This document shows positions 52,120-61,254 of a stretch of DNA of 64,000 nt, piece after piece (position 1 is the first letter of the stretch; every line of letters begins with the position of its first letter). A program made the position numbers and the translations under genes. The stretch comes from Poriferisodalis sp026713105. GTDB lineage: Bacteria; Actinomycetota; Acidimicrobiia; Acidimicrobiales; Poriferisodalaceae. The notes under the pieces are model-generated. The model was not told the DNA's origin. It made no database searches and saw only the letters and a list, made by a program, of their open reading frames with translations. The DNA lies in the NCBI GenBank assembly GCA_965115995.1, contig OZ220472.1:2976001-3040000 (forward strand), written 5' to 3'.

Positions 52120-55100
52120 CTATTCGGCGGTGCGGAACACCTCGATGCGGTTGTCGAGATTGAACAACAGCGCGACGAGGTCTCGCACATCGGCGGCGGT
52201 GACTTCTTCGAGCACCGCTCGAAGCTGGGCGGGAGTCGCAACATCGTCGTTGTCAGCATGACGGCGCCGCAACAGCGGGTTGATGATCGCAGAATTGGAC
52301 TCCAGCACGTAGTTGTCCCGAGTTACCGCGATCGCCTGCTGCAGGTCGGTCTCGGTGGGGCCGTTCTCGATGAGCTCGGTGAGGATCTCCAGGATCGCCG
52401 CGTGGCTTGTCGTCAGGCCATCGGACGGCCCAGTCGCGCTGATCCGTGCGGTCCACCTATCTGTCGCATCCTCAGGAGCGACCGACGAGTACACCGAGTA
52501 GGTGTCGCCCAGTTCCTCCCGTACCTGTCCGACAAGCAGATCATCTATCACCGTCGACGCCACATCTGCGAGCACGAGCGTCCTCGTGGTCAGCGCAGTC
52601 TCCGCACCGAACACGATTTCGAGGCCCGTCGAGCCCGAATCGGCTTCGACCGGGATCGTGATCCGCTGAATCCCTGCCGGGAAGCCCGGGTTGTGATCCA
52701 CGAATGTGTCGTCCTGCCCGGCCGGCAGCGTGCCGATGTAACGCGTTGCCAGATCGGCCACAGTCGCCTGGTCGATGTCGCCGACGACGACCACCACCAA
52801 GTCGTCGACATCGCTCAGTCGCGCTTGGTAGAGGCCGAGCAGCGAATCAGCGGTCGTGGCGTCGATCTGTTCAGATGCCGCGACGAACTCGTACCACGGA
52901 CTGCCCTGGTACAACGCGTCGAGCAGTTCCAGTTCGGAGATCCATTGCGGGAACGTCTCGGCGTTTGCCAGACGGGTTTGCATTGCCTGGATCTGTTCGT
53001 TGACCGCCACCTCAGTGACCCGGGGCGCCGTGACATACAGATGCATCAGCGCGAAGAGCGATTCGAGGTCGTCGGATCCGGCGGCGCCCGAGAAGCCCTC
53101 CGAGTGCTGTGTGATGAACGGGCTGACCCGCGCCGTCGTGGTGGCCAAGTATTCGTCCAGCTGTGTCGCCGTGGCATTTCCGACGCCGCTGGATGCAACG
53201 GCTCCTACTGCATGACGCACCAGCGCCGAGTCGCCGGCCGACAATGCCGACCAACCACCGAGGCTCTCCGCCACGACGTTCACCTCGCCGGCGGCAATAT
53301 CGGACGGCGCGGAGACCACCGTGGCGCCGTTGGGGAACTCCCATTCGTACGCATCGTCGAACAGGTCGACAGAACGCTCGGCGACCGGCGCGACCGGGTC
53401 CGGCGGCGACATCAGCGCATCGATCGACTCCTGCGCCTCCGGCGGTGCGAGCGGTGCAGCGGCGTCCACGGCGGCTCGCAGTTCCGCAGCGGTCGGCACA
53501 TCGGACGGGTCGGGCCCGATCGACACCACCAGCGGCGGCGCCTTGTCGAGCAGCCAGCGCAGATGAGCGGTCATCTCGTCGGCTGTGTAGCTGTCGAGCA
53601 GCGCAGTGACCCGATCCACCCGATCCTCTGTCGAAGAGATGTCTGCGCCGCTCAGGAAATGCGCTGCATAGGCGAACGAGTAATCCCCGTCTTGTCGGGT
53701 CTCATCGCTCTCGAGCTGGAATTCGAGCGCGGTGCGCAATGCGCTCGCGGCTTGGTCGAACTCAGCTTGGGTGAAGCCATAGTGCGCCGCACCGTGGACC
53801 ACAGAGATGTAGTCGGTGGTTGCCTGGTTGAGATCGGGACCCTGATAGTTGGTGCCGTACAGGCGCAGCCCGCGGCCCGCCGCGAACGCGCCGAAGTGGG
53901 GCTCGGTGGCCTGGGACAGCTGACCGGCCTGGAAGGAGGCATCCAGTCGGATGTCGAGCATCCGTGCGATCAGGTCCTCCATGAGTCGCAGCCGCTCGCC
54001 CCCGACAGTCCCCGCAGGCCACGCCGGCAGCTGCCAGTCCAGCGAGATATAGATCGGGCCGTGATCGGGATGGGTGACCGCATCGGTCACCGGCTCATCC
54101 ACGAAGTCCGCAATGAATGCGGATCGGTCGGGCTGCGGCGGGGCCGCCGGCGTGCGTGCCGTCACGTCCTCGAAGTGGTGCAGCAGCAGCGTCTCCATGT
54201 CCACGACGGGCATGTCTCCCACCACCACCACGGCCATGTTGTCGGGGCGATACCAGGTGTCGTAGAACTCGCGCAGGGTCTCAGCTGTCATCGACGAGTT
54301 AGATTCTTCGCTGCCGCCGATGAGCATGCCCTCATAGACGGTGCCCGAGTAATAGATCGCGTCGATGAAATTCCCGATCCGTCCTGACGCCGATTCATCG
54401 CGCAGGCGGTACTCGTCGAGCACGATGCCGCGTTCTGCGTCGACATCAGCGGGCAGGAGCGTGGCCGCTGAGGCCCATTGGGACAGCACGGTGAGTCCGA
54501 GGCCGAGCGCGCCCGGGTGGTCGAGCTTGAAGTCCAAGATGTAGACGGTCTCGTCGGGGCTGGTGTACGCGTTCACGTCAGGACCGAAATCGGTGCCGAA
54601 GTCACGGAGCACTTGGAGGAGTTCGTTCTTGGAGAATTGCTCGGTTCCGTTGAACATCATGTGTTCGAGGAAATGGGCTGCGCCTTCGGATCCGTCGGGG
54701 TCGAGCACGGCGCCCGCATTGACGACCAGATGCATGATGACCGAGTCGCCCGGCGAGTCGTTCGAGCGCAGGTAGTAGGTGAGGCCGCTGGGGAGTTCGC
54801 CGATCAGCACATCTGAGTCGACCGGCAGCGGCGTCGCATCGGGGTCGCCGGGCTGGTAGTCGTTGAAGGCGCCAAGGTCGGCGGGCTCGCCGATCGGCTC
54901 TGGCGCCGGCTCGGCGACAGTCTCTTGTTCTTCGGCTGGGGCCTGGGGCTCATCGGGTTCGTCTTCGACCGCGGAGAGCTCTTCCGGTTCGGCGGAAGAC
55001 TCGGGTTCCTCTTCGTGAACCTCAGCCATTTCCTCGTCGGGCTCGTCGGCCTCGGGGACTGCGTCGGGTGAGTCGGGTGCGCAGGCTGCCGCCAAGAGCG

Positions 55101-55149
55101 CAGCCGCGAAGAACAGTGCAATGATCCTGCGCCAAGAGGTTGAATTCAT
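52120..55149 (-). CDS. M16 family zinc metalloprotease, lipoprotein
   Basis: 1009 residues from the ATG at 55149. The N-terminus WRRIIALFFAAALLAAACAP has a lipobox ending AAAC, so it is probably a membrane-anchored lipoprotein. An acidic linker rich in E, P and A covers residues about 25-95. The catalytic M16 domain has the inverted zinc motif HFLEH (HxxEH) in SEGAAHFLEHMMFNGTEQF and the downstream glutamate in TSPDETVYILDFKL. A second, inactive M16 module follows (from about 560), including AEVNVVAESLGG-like strands. Pitrilysin/PqqL-type enzymes degrade peptides in the cell envelope. DUF192 remnant lies directly downstream. Confidence 0.92.
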   Translation of the reverse strand: MNSTSWRRIIALFFAAALLAAACAPDSPDAVPEADEPDEEMAEVHEEEPESSAEPEELSAVEDEPDEPQAPAEEQETVAEPAPEPIGEPADLGAFNDYQPGDPDATPLPVDSDVLIGELPSGLTYYLRSNDSPGDSVIMHLVVNAGAVLDPDGSEGAAHFLEHMMFNGTEQFSKNELLQVLRDFGTDFGPDVNAYTSPDETVYILDFKLDHPGALGLGLTVLSQWASAATLLPADVDAERGIVLDEYRLRDESASGRIGNFIDAIYYSGTVYEGMLIGGSEESNSSMTAETLREFYDTWYRPDNMAVVVVGDMPVVDMETLLLHHFEDVTARTPAAPPQPDRSAFIADFVDEPVTDAVTHPDHGPIYISLDWQLPAWPAGTVGGERLRLMEDLIARMLDIRLDASFQAGQLSQATEPHFGAFAAGRGLRLYGTNYQGPDLNQATTDYISVVHGAAHYGFTQAEFDQAASALRTALEFQLESDETRQDGDYSFAYAAHFLSGADISSTEDRVDRVTALLDSYTADEMTAHLRWLLDKAPPLVVSIGPDPSDVPTAAELRAAVDAAAPLAPPEAQESIDALMSPPDPVAPVAERSVDLFDDAYEWEFPNGATVVSAPSDIAAGEVNVVAESLGGWSALSAGDSALVRHAVGAVASSGVGNATATQLDEYLATTTARVSPFITQHSEGFSGAAGSDDLESLFALMHLYVTAPRVTEVAVNEQIQAMQTRLANAETFPQWISELELLDALYQGSPWYEFVAASEQIDATTADSLLGLYQARLSDVDDLVVVVVGDIDQATVADLATRYIGTLPAGQDDTFVDHNPGFPAGIQRITIPVEADSGSTGLEIVFGAETALTTRTLVLADVASTVIDDLLVGQVREELGDTYSVYSSVAPEDATDRWTARISATGPSDGLTTSHAAILEILTELIENGPTETDLQQAIAVTRDNYVLESNSAIINPLLRRRHADNDDVATPAQLRAVLEEVTAADVRDLVALLFNLDNRIEVFRTAE

Positions 55150-55308
55150 CGACGGAATCGCCTTTCGGACGTGTGGGTGAACCCTTCGGGGTGCGGCCCG
55201 AAACGTTGGGCCGGAGTGCTGCGACTCGGCTGCCAGCATGCGGCAGCCGACGGTACTCGCGCCGGACCCGACTGAGACAACGCGAACTGATTCAACCGGG
55301 GCGGCGGC

Positions 55309-55665
55309 TCACCATGCGGCAAGGCGCGCCAGCAAGCCCTCTGGGTCGCCCTTGAACGTCGCTATCTCTGCAGCGGTGAGGGCTTCTTCCCAACCGTGGC
55401 CATGGGAGCCGACGATGCTCGGCAGCGCCGTGGCAGCACCCAGTTGCTCGGGGGTTGCGTCGTCGCGATGCACGAGCTCGAGCTCGACCGATGACGCCGC
55501 GCATGCCTGCTTCCACTGGCGCGAGCCCATCGGATTCCAACCGTGGGTGATGTCGCACAGGGCACAGCTGCTGCGACCCGTGAGCTTGCCGAGGGCGTAC
55601 CGCAGCTCACCGGCGAGCGTGCCGTCTGCGTCGTAGATACCCACCAGCTGCACGCCGCGCACCAT
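55309..55665 (-). CDS. Hypothetical protein with CxxC motif
   Basis: 118 residues. It opens MVRGVQLVGIYDADGTLAGE, then LRYALGKLTGRSSCALCDIT with a CALC pair, and TALPSIVGSHGHGWEEALTA. I have seen similar short bacterial proteins carrying a CALCDITH segment but no function is known. The CxxC suggests metal binding or redox activity; no signal peptide. Divergent from the superoxide dismutase gene. Confidence 0.65.
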   Translation of the reverse strand: MVRGVQLVGIYDADGTLAGELRYALGKLTGRSSCALCDITHGWNPMGSRQWKQACAASSVELELVHRDDATPEQLGAATALPSIVGSHGHGWEEALTAAEIATFKGDPEGLLARLAAW

Positions 55666-55759
55666 ACCGACGTTCCGGACGATGCCTTGGTCACCCTGAC
55701 GGGGAATTCGCTATGGGCGGTGGCATACTCGCCCGGGCCGGAGATCACGTGATGCTCGC

Positions 55760-56419
55760 ATGACGATTCACCTTCCAGACCTTCCCTACGCAGCTGATGC
55801 ATTGGCGCCGCACATCAGCGAGCGCACGATCAGCTTTCACTACGGCAGGCACCACGCCGGCTATGTCACCGCAGTGAACGATCTGACGGCCGGCACCCCG
55901 CACGCCGATGTCTCGCTGGAATCGCTCGTACGCTCGTTGGGGCCGGGCGGCCACAGCAGCAAGCTGTTCAACGCCGCAGCGCAGGCGTGGAACCACGACT
56001 TCTATTGGCGCTCGATGTCGCCGGACGGCGGTGGCGAACCAGACGCAGACCTCGCAACCGCACTCGTGGCGAGCTTCGGCAGCGTGGACGCGTTCTGCAG
56101 CGAATTCGCAGCAGGGGCCGTGGGCAATTTCGCCTCGGGTTGGGGCTGGCTGGTGTTCGACACGGCCGCGGCCGGCGCCGGGCCCGGCGCGCTTCGCGTC
56201 GTCCAGACTGATGACGCCAGCACGCCGATCGCCGGCACCAGCGCTGCCCTGACTGAACCGCAGCAGGTGCCACTGCTGGTGATCGACGTGTGGGAGCACG
56301 CCTACTACCTCGACTACCAGAACGCCCGCGCTGCATACGTCGATGCGTTCATAGAGCACCTGGCCAACTGGGAATTCGCCTCGGCCAACTACGCAGCCGC
56401 CCTGCGCGCCCACGCGTAG
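55760..56419 (+). CDS. sodB: Superoxide dismutase, Fe type
   Basis: 219 residues. LPDLPYAADALAPHISERTI is the N-terminal hairpin domain. Metal ligands: H27 in TISFHYGRHH, H79 in AQAWNHDFYW, D176 and H180 in VIDVWEHAYY. The glutamine in NAAAQAWNH is in the position used by iron enzymes. Removes superoxide in the cytoplasm. It carries a longer loop (AAAGAGPGALRVVQ) than usual. No signal peptide. Confidence 0.93.
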   Translation: MTIHLPDLPYAADALAPHISERTISFHYGRHHAGYVTAVNDLTAGTPHADVSLESLVRSLGPGGHSSKLFNAAAQAWNHDFYWRSMSPDGGGEPDADLATALVASFGSVDAFCSEFAAGAVGNFASGWGWLVFDTAAAGAGPGALRVVQTDDASTPIAGTSAALTEPQQVPLLVIDVWEHAYYLDYQNARAAYVDAFIEHLANWEFASANYAAALRAHA

Positions 56420-56491
56420 CCCGGCACCGCGCACCTCGCCGGACGGCGCAAATCGGTTGCGAAATCTCGCTTGCAATTGCTCGTGTGCGCG

Positions 56492-56512
56492 TATAGTTTG
56501 TAATACAAACTA
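56492..56512 (+). promoter_or_regulatory. Operator palindrome with overlapping -10 box
   Basis: TAGTTTGTAATACAAACTA at 56494-56512 is a perfect 19-bp palindrome. TATAGT at 56492-56497 reads as a -10 hexamer, and TTGCAA at 56471-56476 could be the -35 (15-base spacing). The site is 31 bases before the membrane-protein start, whose operon includes a winged-helix regulator, so it is probably that regulator's operator. Confidence 0.65.
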
Positions 56513-56542
56513 GTTTGCGCTACAGCATTGGAGGCTCCGGAA

Positions 56543-57187
56543 ATGTCAAGCAGTGCAATGACAAACAACGACGATCCCGCAGCGCTAGGACCGGACGAGA
56601 GCTGGGAAACCATTCACGCCACGATGCACGGCGCCCGCAGCGCCTTGTACACCGCGGGGAGCACGGCAATCCTGCTGATGTGGGGAGGGATCATCTCGGT
56701 CGCCTACCTCGCCCAGTACGCCGTGGCGACGTTCGCACCCGACTTCGCCGAGACGTACCCGTGGTACCCGGGTCCGCTTTGGGTGATCATCACACTCCCC
56801 GGCGTGATCGCAAGCATGACCATTGGCTATCGCGCCGGTCGTGCGCTCTCGCCTGGGCTCGCGATGCAGCACGCGGGGATCCGGGTATTCGGATACTGGA
56901 TGGCGGTCATCACCGCGGCGGGTCTGCTCCCCGGCGCCGCCGGCCTGTGGAACGAGGCCGGGGCAGAGAAGATCCCGTTCGTCCTGCTCGGCGTTATGGC
57001 GCTGGGCTACGTACTCTTCGGCATCCTGAATCGGACAGTGATCGCCGTGTTCGGCCTCGGCATGGCCGCCGCGTTCTACATCCCGCACTACGTCTTCGAC
57101 GACGTCGCTCCGGCCGTCTCGGGAATCGCGTCACTGCTGTTGCTGGCGGGCGTGTTCGCATGGGTGCGCAGGAACGGCGAATGGTAG
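56543..57187 (+). CDS. Multi-helix membrane protein co-transcribed with a regulator
   Basis: 214 residues from the ATG at 56543 with GGAGG eight bases upstream. A soluble N-terminus (DESWETIHATMHGARSALY) is followed by five to six hydrophobic helices (AGSTAILLMWGGIISVAYLA; WVIITLPGVIASMTIGYRAG; LLPGAAGLW; FVLLGVMALGYVLFGI; SGIASLLLLAGVFAWV). No family recognised. The end overlaps the start of the winged-helix regulator gene. Such pairs often sense membrane or lipid signals, which is inference here. Confidence 0.75.
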   Translation: MSSSAMTNNDDPAALGPDESWETIHATMHGARSALYTAGSTAILLMWGGIISVAYLAQYAVATFAPDFAETYPWYPGPLWVIITLPGVIASMTIGYRAGRALSPGLAMQHAGIRVFGYWMAVITAAGLLPGAAGLWNEAGAEKIPFVLLGVMALGYVLFGILNRTVIAVFGLGMAAAFYIPHYVFDDVAPAVSGIASLLLLAGVFAWVRRNGEW

Positions 57188-57516
57188 ATCCCCCCCCGAC
57201 GCCCGCCAGCGGCGTTATCGACCTCGATGAGGTCATCCATCAGCCGACGAGGCTGCAGGTGATGTCGTTGCTGGTCTCGCTGCAGGATCGCGACCGGCTT
57301 GCGTATGGATTCGTCCAAAAGCACCTGGAGCTGACCCCCGGCAATCTGACGACGCACCTGCGGAAGCTGGAAGACGCCGACTACGTGGCGATCACCAAGG
57401 AGTTCCACGGAGCCAAGCCGCGCACCTGGATCGAAGCCACCGCTGCGGGACGCAATGCGTTCACCGCATACCTGAAGAATCTGGAGCGGGCACTGGGCGT
57501 GCATACAGGTCGTTAG
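57181..57516 (+). CDS. Winged-helix transcriptional regulator
   Basis: 111 residues; the ATG at 57181 overlaps the TAG of the membrane-protein gene. VIHQPTRLQVMSLLVSLQDR, FVQKHLELTPGNLTTHLRKL and EDADYVAITKEFHGAKPRTW give the helix-turn-helix and wing of the small MarR/ArsR-like group (HTH_27 type), with ATAAGRNAFTAYLKNLERAL as dimerisation helix. Likely binds the 19-bp palindrome at 56494-56512 and controls its own operon. Confidence 0.88.
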   Translation: MVDPPPTPASGVIDLDEVIHQPTRLQVMSLLVSLQDRDRLAYGFVQKHLELTPGNLTTHLRKLEDADYVAITKEFHGAKPRTWIEATAAGRNAFTAYLKNLERALGVHTGR

Positions 57517-57548
57517 GCTTTGTCCCGAATGGTGATTGGCAATTCCCG

Positions 57549-58487
57549 ATGTCGGTAGCGGCCGATGCCCGGACGCTCGCCGAACTTGAGCCGACCGTAG
57601 GACAGCTACTCGACCGGCATTTTCGGCAGACGAAGGAATGGCATCCCCACGCGCTCGTGCCATGGAGCCGGGGGGAAGACTTCGCGCCCGACTACGAATG
57701 GTCGCCCGAAGAGGCGAATCTCACTCCCGAAGCTCGCAGCGCCCTGTTCGTCAACGTGCTCACCGAAGAGAACCTGCCGTACTACTTCCGTGACAGCGAG
57801 CGGCTCTTCGGCCGCGAGGGGGCGTGGGGCGAGTGGGTCCGCCGCTGGACGGCGGAGGAGGGGCGGCACGGCCGGGTCATCTACGACTACCTCTCCGTCA
57901 CCCGCGCGCTCGATCCGGTCGCGCTAGAACGCGCGCGCATGGCCCAGGTGCAGTGCGGGCAGGTACCCCAGCCCCCGAGCTTGCTGGAAGGCCTGGCCTA
58001 CGTGACGCTGCAGGAGCTGGCCACCCGCATCGCTCACTTCAACACCGGTCGCCACATCGACGATCCTGCCGGCAAGGCCATCATGCGGCGGGTCGCCTTC
58101 GATGAGAACCTGCATTTCCTCTTCTACCGCGACGTCATGAGCGCTGCGGTAGAAATTGACCCCTCCAGCGCGGTGGTCGCCATCGCCAACCAGGTCAAGG
58201 ACTTCGCGATGCCTGGGTTGGGCATCACCGACTTCGACGCCCACTCGCGCATCATCGCCGAGGCGGGAATCTACGACCTGGCCATCCACCACGACCAGAT
58301 CCTGCAGCCCGTCGTGCTGCGCGACTGGAACCTTCCGGCACTGACAGAGCTGTCGAGCATTGCCGAGGCTGCCCGCGATCGACTCATGACCATGATCGAC
58401 CGGATCGGCCGCGTCGGGCAGCGGCTTGCCGAGCGTTACGCCGAAGCGCGCAGCTCGCTGCGACGCGACGCAGCACTGGTGCGATAA
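57549..58487 (+). CDS. Acyl-ACP desaturase (diiron)
   Basis: 312 residues. The diiron ligands appear as TEENLPYYFRD, WTAEEGRHGRVIYDYL (EExxH) and VAFDENLHFLFYRDV (DExxH), with LQELATRIAHFN between. This is the stearoyl-ACP desaturase-like family (DesA1/DesA2 in mycobacteria), which introduces a double bond into ACP- or CoA-bound fatty acids. All ligands are intact. It begins 32 bases after the regulator gene and could be in the same transcript. Convergent with the RraA gene. Confidence 0.9.
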   Translation: MSVAADARTLAELEPTVGQLLDRHFRQTKEWHPHALVPWSRGEDFAPDYEWSPEEANLTPEARSALFVNVLTEENLPYYFRDSERLFGREGAWGEWVRRWTAEEGRHGRVIYDYLSVTRALDPVALERARMAQVQCGQVPQPPSLLEGLAYVTLQELATRIAHFNTGRHIDDPAGKAIMRRVAFDENLHFLFYRDVMSAAVEIDPSSAVVAIANQVKDFAMPGLGITDFDAHSRIIAEAGIYDLAIHHDQILQPVVLRDWNLPALTELSSIAEAARDRLMTMIDRIGRVGQRLAERYAEARSSLRRDAALVR

Positions 58488-58494
58488 CGCAGAA

Positions 58495-59196
58495 CTAGTG
58501 GTCGCCCTTGGGGTCGAGCAGGGCGGTCAACTGGTCGATCGAGAATCCCTCGCTGCGGGCGGCGTCGATCAGGACGCGCTCAGCGACGGCGATCTTGGCA
58601 GCCGCGGCAGGAATATCGGCAGCAACGTCGGCAGGCACGACAACCGCGCCGTGACGGTCCGCATGAATGAGGTCGCCAGGGCGGACCGTCATGCCATGGA
58701 CGGTCACCGCCACGTCGTATTCGACGACATGAACCCACGCGTGGGACGGGCCGATCGAACCCGCAAGAGCGCCGAAGCCCGGCGCCCACTCTCCCAGGTC
58801 TCGTATGGAGCCGTTGGTGATGACCCCGAGCGAGCCCAGCCCGGCGTGGATGCTGCTGTTCACCTCGCCCCACCAGGCGCCATAGCCCGGGGAGGCATCG
58901 ATGTCTTCGATCACCGTGATGGTGGGCCGTGGGCCAGCGGCCATGTGCCGGTAGTAGCCCACGCGCACTGCGAGGTCGTCGGCACCGGATCGACCCGAAG
59001 GAGCGTTCGCCCGGATCGTGGCGGTGCGGGCGTAGCCGACCATGACGGTGTCCGGATCGGGACAGACCAGCGGCGAGGTGGTGTAGCCGTACGCACGGCG
59101 CTGTGGCGCGACGATCTCGAGTGCATTGCAGACCGTCGGGGTGTCGAACTGACGTAATTCTTCGAGCACATCGGCGCTCAGCGGTGCAGTGTCCAT
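58495..59196 (-). CDS. RraA family protein
   Basis: 233 residues. FDTPTVCNALEIV is the family opening, WWGEVNSSIHAGLGSLGVIT and NGSIRDLGEWAPGFGALAGS hold the conserved G-x-R-D substrate/metal site, and VRPGDLIHADRHGAVVVPAD is the C-terminal signature. Members are RNase E regulators, 4-hydroxy-4-methyl-2-oxoglutarate aldolases or dimethylmenaquinone-methyltransferase-like proteins. With R-D present an aldolase/decarboxylase role is possible. It lies 29 bases after rplQ on the same strand, an unusual neighbour for the alpha operon. Confidence 0.85.
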   Translation of the reverse strand: MDTAPLSADVLEELRQFDTPTVCNALEIVAPQRRAYGYTTSPLVCPDPDTVMVGYARTATIRANAPSGRSGADDLAVRVGYYRHMAAGPRPTITVIEDIDASPGYGAWWGEVNSSIHAGLGSLGVITNGSIRDLGEWAPGFGALAGSIGPSHAWVHVVEYDVAVTVHGMTVRPGDLIHADRHGAVVVPADVAADIPAAAAKIAVAERVLIDAARSEGFSIDQLTALLDPKGDH

Positions 59197-59225
59197 GACC
59201 GAACTTGGACCACGTCCGGGGAGGT

Positions 59226-59579
59226 CTAGACCAACTCGATGAGCGCCATCGGCGCGTTGTCGCCCCGGCGCGGGCCGAGCTTCAAGATGCGCGTGTAGCC
59301 GCCCGGACGTCCCTCGTAGCGCGGGCCAATCTCGTCGATGAGCTTCTGGGCCATTTCCTGGTCGCCGTTGAGGCTGGCGACAATCTGGCGGTGCCGTGCC
59401 AAGCCTCCCTTGCGGGCCTTGGTGATGAGCTTCTCGGCGTAGGGCCGCAGTGCCTTGGCCTTGGCTTCGGTGGTCTCGATGGCCTCAGCCGCGAACAGCG
59501 ACGCCGCCAAGTTGGCCAGCATGGAGCGTTGGTGGCTGGCGCTTCCGCCAAGGCGTCGACCCTTCGTGGGCGTGGGCAT
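59226..59579 (-). CDS. rplQ: 50S ribosomal protein L17
   Basis: 117 residues. MPTPTKGRRLGGSASHQRSM, then NLAASLFAAEAIETTEAKAK and RYEGRPGGYTRILKLGPRRG, the L17 signatures. Ends VLIELV-like (APMALIELV). It starts two bases after rpoA. Confidence 0.97.
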   Translation of the reverse strand: MPTPTKGRRLGGSASHQRSMLANLAASLFAAEAIETTEAKAKALRPYAEKLITKARKGGLARHRQIVASLNGDQEMAQKLIDEIGPRYEGRPGGYTRILKLGPRRGDNAPMALIELV

Positions 59580-59581
59580 GG

Positions 59582-60601
59582 TCAGCTGACCGCCGCTGGG
59601 GTGGCCGGCTCAGCCTCGGTCTCGGCCTCGGCCTCGGCGTCGGGCGAGGGGCTCATGCCACGCAATGCCAGACCTCGCTCGTCGAGCTTCTCGATGACCT
59701 CGTCCAGCGATTTCTGGCCGAAGTTCGGGACGGTCATCAGCTCGTCGACCGATTGATCGAGCAGCTCGCCGATGGTGTTGAACTGCGCACGCTTGAGGCA
59801 GTTGCGAGCACGCTCGGACAGACCCAAGTCTTCGATCGGACGTTCCAGATCGCTGGTCTGGCCTCCGACAGCCGCTACCTCAGCGATGTCGAGACCCAAG
59901 CGGTCCTCGGAGAGTTCGGCGATCATGAGCATGAGTCGGCACAGAGTGTCGCCTGCCGACGCGAGCGCCTCGCGTGGAGTCATCGCGCCATCGGTCTCGA
60001 TGTCGAGCACCAACCGGTCGAAGTCGGTGGACTGCTCGACACGAACCGGTTCGACCTCCACCGCCACACGACGCACGGGGCTGAACAGAGCGTCCATGAG
60101 GATCACGCCGATCGTGCTGCCGGTGCGCTCGCTCTCTGGCGCGGTGTAGCCCCAGCCGCGCTCGACGGTGAGGTCCATCGCCAATCGGGCGCCCTCACCG
60201 AGCGTCGCGATGTGCAGGTCTGGCGTCAGGCAGTCGACATCGATGCCCCAATCGACGTGGCCCGCCAGTACCGGACCCACGCCTCGCTCATCGAGACGCA
60301 CTGCCACGGGCTCGTCGCTGTGGCTGCGAAGCACCACATCCTTGAGATTCAGGATGATGTCGGTGACGTCCTCGACGACGCCCTCGATGGTCGTGAACTC
60401 ATGCAGTGCATCATCGAATCGGACTTGAGTGACTGCGGCGCCGGGAATCGACGACAACAGTGTGCGGCGCAGCGAGTTGCCCAGCGTGTGCCCGAACCCG
60501 GGCTCCAGTGGGCCAATCGCGAAGCGCTGGCGATTGCCCTCGGGCTCGCCGAGGATGTCGATCGTCGGTCGGTGCATGACCAAGGTGTCGGAAACTGACA
60601 C
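59582..60601 (-). CDS. rpoA: RNA polymerase alpha subunit
   Basis: 339 residues from a GTG at 60601 preceded by GAGGTG; an ATG at 60577 (MHRPTIDILGEPEG) is possible. The N-terminal dimerisation domain has FAIGPLEPGFGHTLGNSLRR and VEDVTDIILNLKDV; the C-terminal domain has IEDLGLSERARNCLKRAQFN and TVPNFGQKSLDEVIEKL, the UP-element and regulator surface. An acidic alanine-rich tail ends the protein. Complete and normal in length. Confidence 0.97.
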   Translation of the reverse strand: MSVSDTLVMHRPTIDILGEPEGNRQRFAIGPLEPGFGHTLGNSLRRTLLSSIPGAAVTQVRFDDALHEFTTIEGVVEDVTDIILNLKDVVLRSHSDEPVAVRLDERGVGPVLAGHVDWGIDVDCLTPDLHIATLGEGARLAMDLTVERGWGYTAPESERTGSTIGVILMDALFSPVRRVAVEVEPVRVEQSTDFDRLVLDIETDGAMTPREALASAGDTLCRLMLMIAELSEDRLGLDIAEVAAVGGQTSDLERPIEDLGLSERARNCLKRAQFNTIGELLDQSVDELMTVPNFGQKSLDEVIEKLDERGLALRGMSPSPDAEAEAETEAEPATPAAVS

Positions 60602-60635
60602 GTTCACCTCTTCGTGGGCGGCGGATGTTGCAGGG

Positions 60636-61253
60636 TTATTTGCTGTAGAGCTCGACGATGAGTTGCTCGCGCACCGGGATCTCGATCTGGGATCGGATCG
60701 GCAGCTCGCGCACGGTGACACGTTGGCTACCGTCGCTCGCTTCCAGCCAAGCTGGTGGGGTGCGATCAAGCACGTCGAGGTTCCAGCGGATCGTGACGAT
60801 GTCGCGGGCCTTCGTCCGCAACTCGACTACGTCATCAGCACGCGCCCGGTAGCTGGGAATGTTCACCCGCCGACCGTTGACGTCGATGTGACCGTGGTTC
60901 ACGAATTGGCGAGCCTGCGGGCGGGTCGCCGCCCAGCCGGCCCGGTACACGATGTTGTCGAGCCGCAGTTCGAGCAGCCGCAGCAGGTTCTCACCGGTGA
61001 CGCCGCGCTGGCGGGCGGCCTCTTCGTAGGTATTGCGGAATTGCCGCTCCGTCATCCCGTAGGTGAAGCGGCACTTCTGCTTCTCCTGCAGCTGCATCAA
61101 GAACTCGGAGTTCTGGCTGCGGCGTCTTCCCCGCCCGTGCTCACCAGGCGGATACGGACGCCGGTCGAGCGCCTTCGTCTCGCCCTCGGTGCCCCAGATG
61201 TTGGTGTTGAGCCGCCGAGAGACGCGCGCCTTGGGACCCGTGTAGCGAGACAT
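60636..61253 (-). CDS. rpsD: 30S ribosomal protein S4
   Basis: 205 residues, MSRYTGPKARVSRRLNTNIW. The S4 RNA-binding domain has RLDNIVYRAGWAATRPQARQ and VNHGHIDVNGRRVNIPSYRA. The N-terminal zinc cysteines of the C+ form are absent, so it is a zinc-free paralogue. One base separates it from rpsK. Confidence 0.97.
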   Translation of the reverse strand: MSRYTGPKARVSRRLNTNIWGTEGETKALDRRPYPPGEHGRGRRRSQNSEFLMQLQEKQKCRFTYGMTERQFRNTYEEAARQRGVTGENLLRLLELRLDNIVYRAGWAATRPQARQFVNHGHIDVNGRRVNIPSYRARADDVVELRTKARDIVTIRWNLDVLDRTPPAWLEASDGSQRVTVRELPIRSQIEIPVREQLIVELYSK

Positions 61254-61254
61254 C

